A stretch of DNA of 64,000 nucleotides, taken from Bradyrhizobium sp. 195. GTDB taxonomy: Bacteria; Pseudomonadota; Alphaproteobacteria; Rhizobiales; Xanthobacteraceae. The stretch is from contig NZ_CP082161.1 in assembly GCF_023101665.1 (NCBI RefSeq), forward strand, positions 8,250,482-8,314,481, given 5' to 3'. Position 1 is the first letter of the stretch. Each line of letters opens with the position of its first letter. Positions 62,646-64,000 of this stretch are shown one piece after another. The translations under genes were made by a program, and so were the position numbers. The notes below the pieces were generated by a model, which did no database searches, was not told the DNA's origin, and was given only the letters and a program-made list of their open reading frames with translations.

Positions 62646-64000
62646 CTACTTTCCAATGCAGAACTTCTGGAAAATGGCCCCCAGGACGTCCTCGACGTCC
62701 ACCCGGCCCAACAGCCGACCCAGGGCATAAGCGGCAGCACGCAGCTCCTCGGCCGCCAGCTCCTCGCCCTCTTCTACAAGCCCCAGACTCCGGCGTAAGC
62801 TGTCAGAGGCCCGGTTCAACAAGTCGCGCTGGCGAGCCCTGGTCACCACGGCGCCCTCCGTGGTACTGAAAAACTCCGAAGCGAATTTCACGAGCGCATC
62901 CACCAGCTCGGGGATGCCATCACCGCGACTCGCCGAGATCCCGAACTCGCCGCTCGGCCTCACGCCCCCACCCCCGCCAAGATCGATCTTGTTGCGGACG
63001 ATCCAGATCGACCCCTCCGACCGGTCGCCGCCTTCGGATTTCCGAAGTGACCGCACCGCGTCCGGATCAACGGCCTGCTCGGCTTCCACCAGCCACAACA
63101 CCAGGTCGGCGTCCTCGGCCCGCGCCCGCGCCCGGCGCACGCCCTCCTGCTCGACGGGATCGTCGGTCTCGCGAATGCCGGCGGTGTCGATCACCGTGAC
63201 GGGATAGCCGTCGAGATCGAGCTGCACCTCGATCACGTCGCGCGTGGTGCCGGCATGGGGCGAGACGATCGCAACCTCGCGACGCGCGAGCTGATTCATC
63301 AGCGTCGATTTGCCGACGTTCGGCTCGCCCGCGATGGCAACCACGAGACCATCGCGCAGTCGTTCAGAATGTCCCTGTGCCGCAAGCACTTCTGCGATTT
63401 CGTCGTGAAGGGCTTTGATCGCTTTCTTCGCCGGCGCCATCAGCTCCGCCGGCACGTCACCCTCATCGGAAAAATCGATGCCGGCCTCGATCAGCGCGGA
63501 CGCCTCGATAATCCGATCGCGCCAGTCGCGCGCGCGATCCCCGAGCAGACCCTGCAGCTGCCGCAGCGCCTGGCGCCGCTGCCGGTCGGTGTCGGCGTGA
63601 ATGAGATCGTCGAGACCCTCGGCCTCGGTAAGATCGAGCTTGCCGTTCTCGAAGGCACGCCGCGTGAACTCACCTGGTTCGGCCGCCCGCGTATTCGGTA
63701 TACCCGAAATTGAGGCAAGGAGCGCCGCCAGCACCGCGCGGCCGCCATGAACGTGGAATTCGGCGACGTCTTCGCCGGTCGCGCTGGCCGGCCCGGGAAA
63801 CCAAAGCACGACCGCATCGTCGATCGGCCGGCCCGCTTCGTCGCGGAGCAGCCGGCGACCCGCCTGCCGTGGCGCAGGCAACTTGCCCGCAAGGATCGTC
63901 AGCACCTGGCCGGCCTGAGATCCCGACACGCGGACCACGGCGATCGCGCTCGGCGCCCGGCCGGACGACAATGCAAAGATGGTCTGGTCTCGCGGATGCA
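62646..64000 (-). CDS. mnmE: tRNA modification GTPase MnmE (TrmE), start at window edge
   Basis: About 451 residues are visible. The window ends at [26 protein letters not shown]; the preceding ATG would need one base beyond the edge. The N-terminal folate-binding domain ([46 protein letters not shown]), the G domain ([38 protein letters not shown]) and the C-terminal CIGK (FCIGK) are complete. With MnmG it makes the cmnm5 modification on wobble U. Confidence 0.97.
   Translation of the reverse strand, partial: HPRDQTIFALSSGRAPSAIAVVRVSGSQAGQVLTILAGKLPAPRQAGRRLLRDEAGRPIDDAVVLWFPGPASATGEDVAEFHVHGGRAVLAALLASISGIPNTRAAEPGEFTRRAFENGKLDLTEAEGLDDLIHADTDRQRRQALRQLQGLLGDRARDWRDRIIEASALIEAGIDFSDEGDVPAELMAPAKKAIKALHDEIAEVLAAQGHSERLRDGLVVAIAGEPNVGKSTLMNQLARREVAIVSPHAGTTRDVIEVQLDLDGYPVTVIDTAGIRETDDPVEQEGVRRARARAEDADLVLWLVEAEQAVDPDAVRSLRKSEGGDRSEGSIWIVRNKIDLGGGGGVRPSGEFGISASRGDGIPELVDALVKFASEFFSTTEGAVVTRARQRDLLNRASDSLRRSLGLVEEGEELAAEELRAAAYALGRLLGRVDVEDVLGAIFQKFCIGK

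Overview
The window is ordinary-looking chromosome from a high-GC alphaproteobacterium, most probably Bradyrhizobium or a close relative. The evidence is two glnK-amtB pairs in tandem, many mosaic hairpin repeats of the kind common in that group, a CtrA-type box upstream of ftsK, and the block mnmE-mnmG-rsmG-parA-parB-holA-lptE-leuS with parS sites. That block and the parS cluster place the right-hand end near the replication origin. The organism is inferred from gene content only; no database search was run.

Layout. 1-6 kb: a partial thermonuclease, an SDHAF4-type assembly factor, rsmB, a heparinase II/III-like gene and purH. 6-19 kb: accessory metabolism and transport (two MFS carriers, gamma-glutamyltransferase, GST, DUF2239 and MATE, an isomerase, a ketopantoate-reductase-like protein, a c-type cytochrome with a sorbosone-dehydrogenase-like enzyme, an epimerase). 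19-34 kb: tRNA-Gly, a CnoX-like thioredoxin, a Lon-N protein, an MHYT-GGDEF-EAL protein, cytochrome b561 with PepSY, a TetR-controlled membrane protein, Trm112, a UbiH-type hydroxylase, tesB, a GYF_2 membrane protein and the two glnK-amtB pairs, ended by a strong terminator.

34.0-39.5 kb is a compositional island (about 50% GC in a sampled line against 65-70% around it). It holds a membrane-anchored dCTP-deaminase-fold protein, an unrecognised protein, a short archaeal-type PurA paralogue with Ser where PurA has its catalytic Asp (the change known from phage PurZ), a three-domain fusion (DEDD exonuclease, DUF429, P-loop nucleotide kinase) overlapping the PurA paralogue, and a divergent ribbon-helix-helix gene behind a palindrome. 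This is the best candidate for an undescribed system, probably nucleotide-based and possibly defensive.

39.6-56 kb: a GFA-family protein, then aminotransferase-ftsK-lolA-xth behind the CtrA box, a cyclic-nucleotide-binding protein and an OmpR-type regulator, an L,D-transpeptidase with a hydratase, a YggS-family protein, two diguanylate cyclases (one frameshifted), leuS and lptE. 56-64 kb: holA, parB, parA, rsmG, mnmG and mnmE with six good parS sites between 60129 and 62603.

Fifteen hairpin repeat elements of several families sit between genes, and a 27-bp sequence occurs identically at 17880 and 62132. No CRISPR array, rRNA, insertion sequence or prophage was seen.
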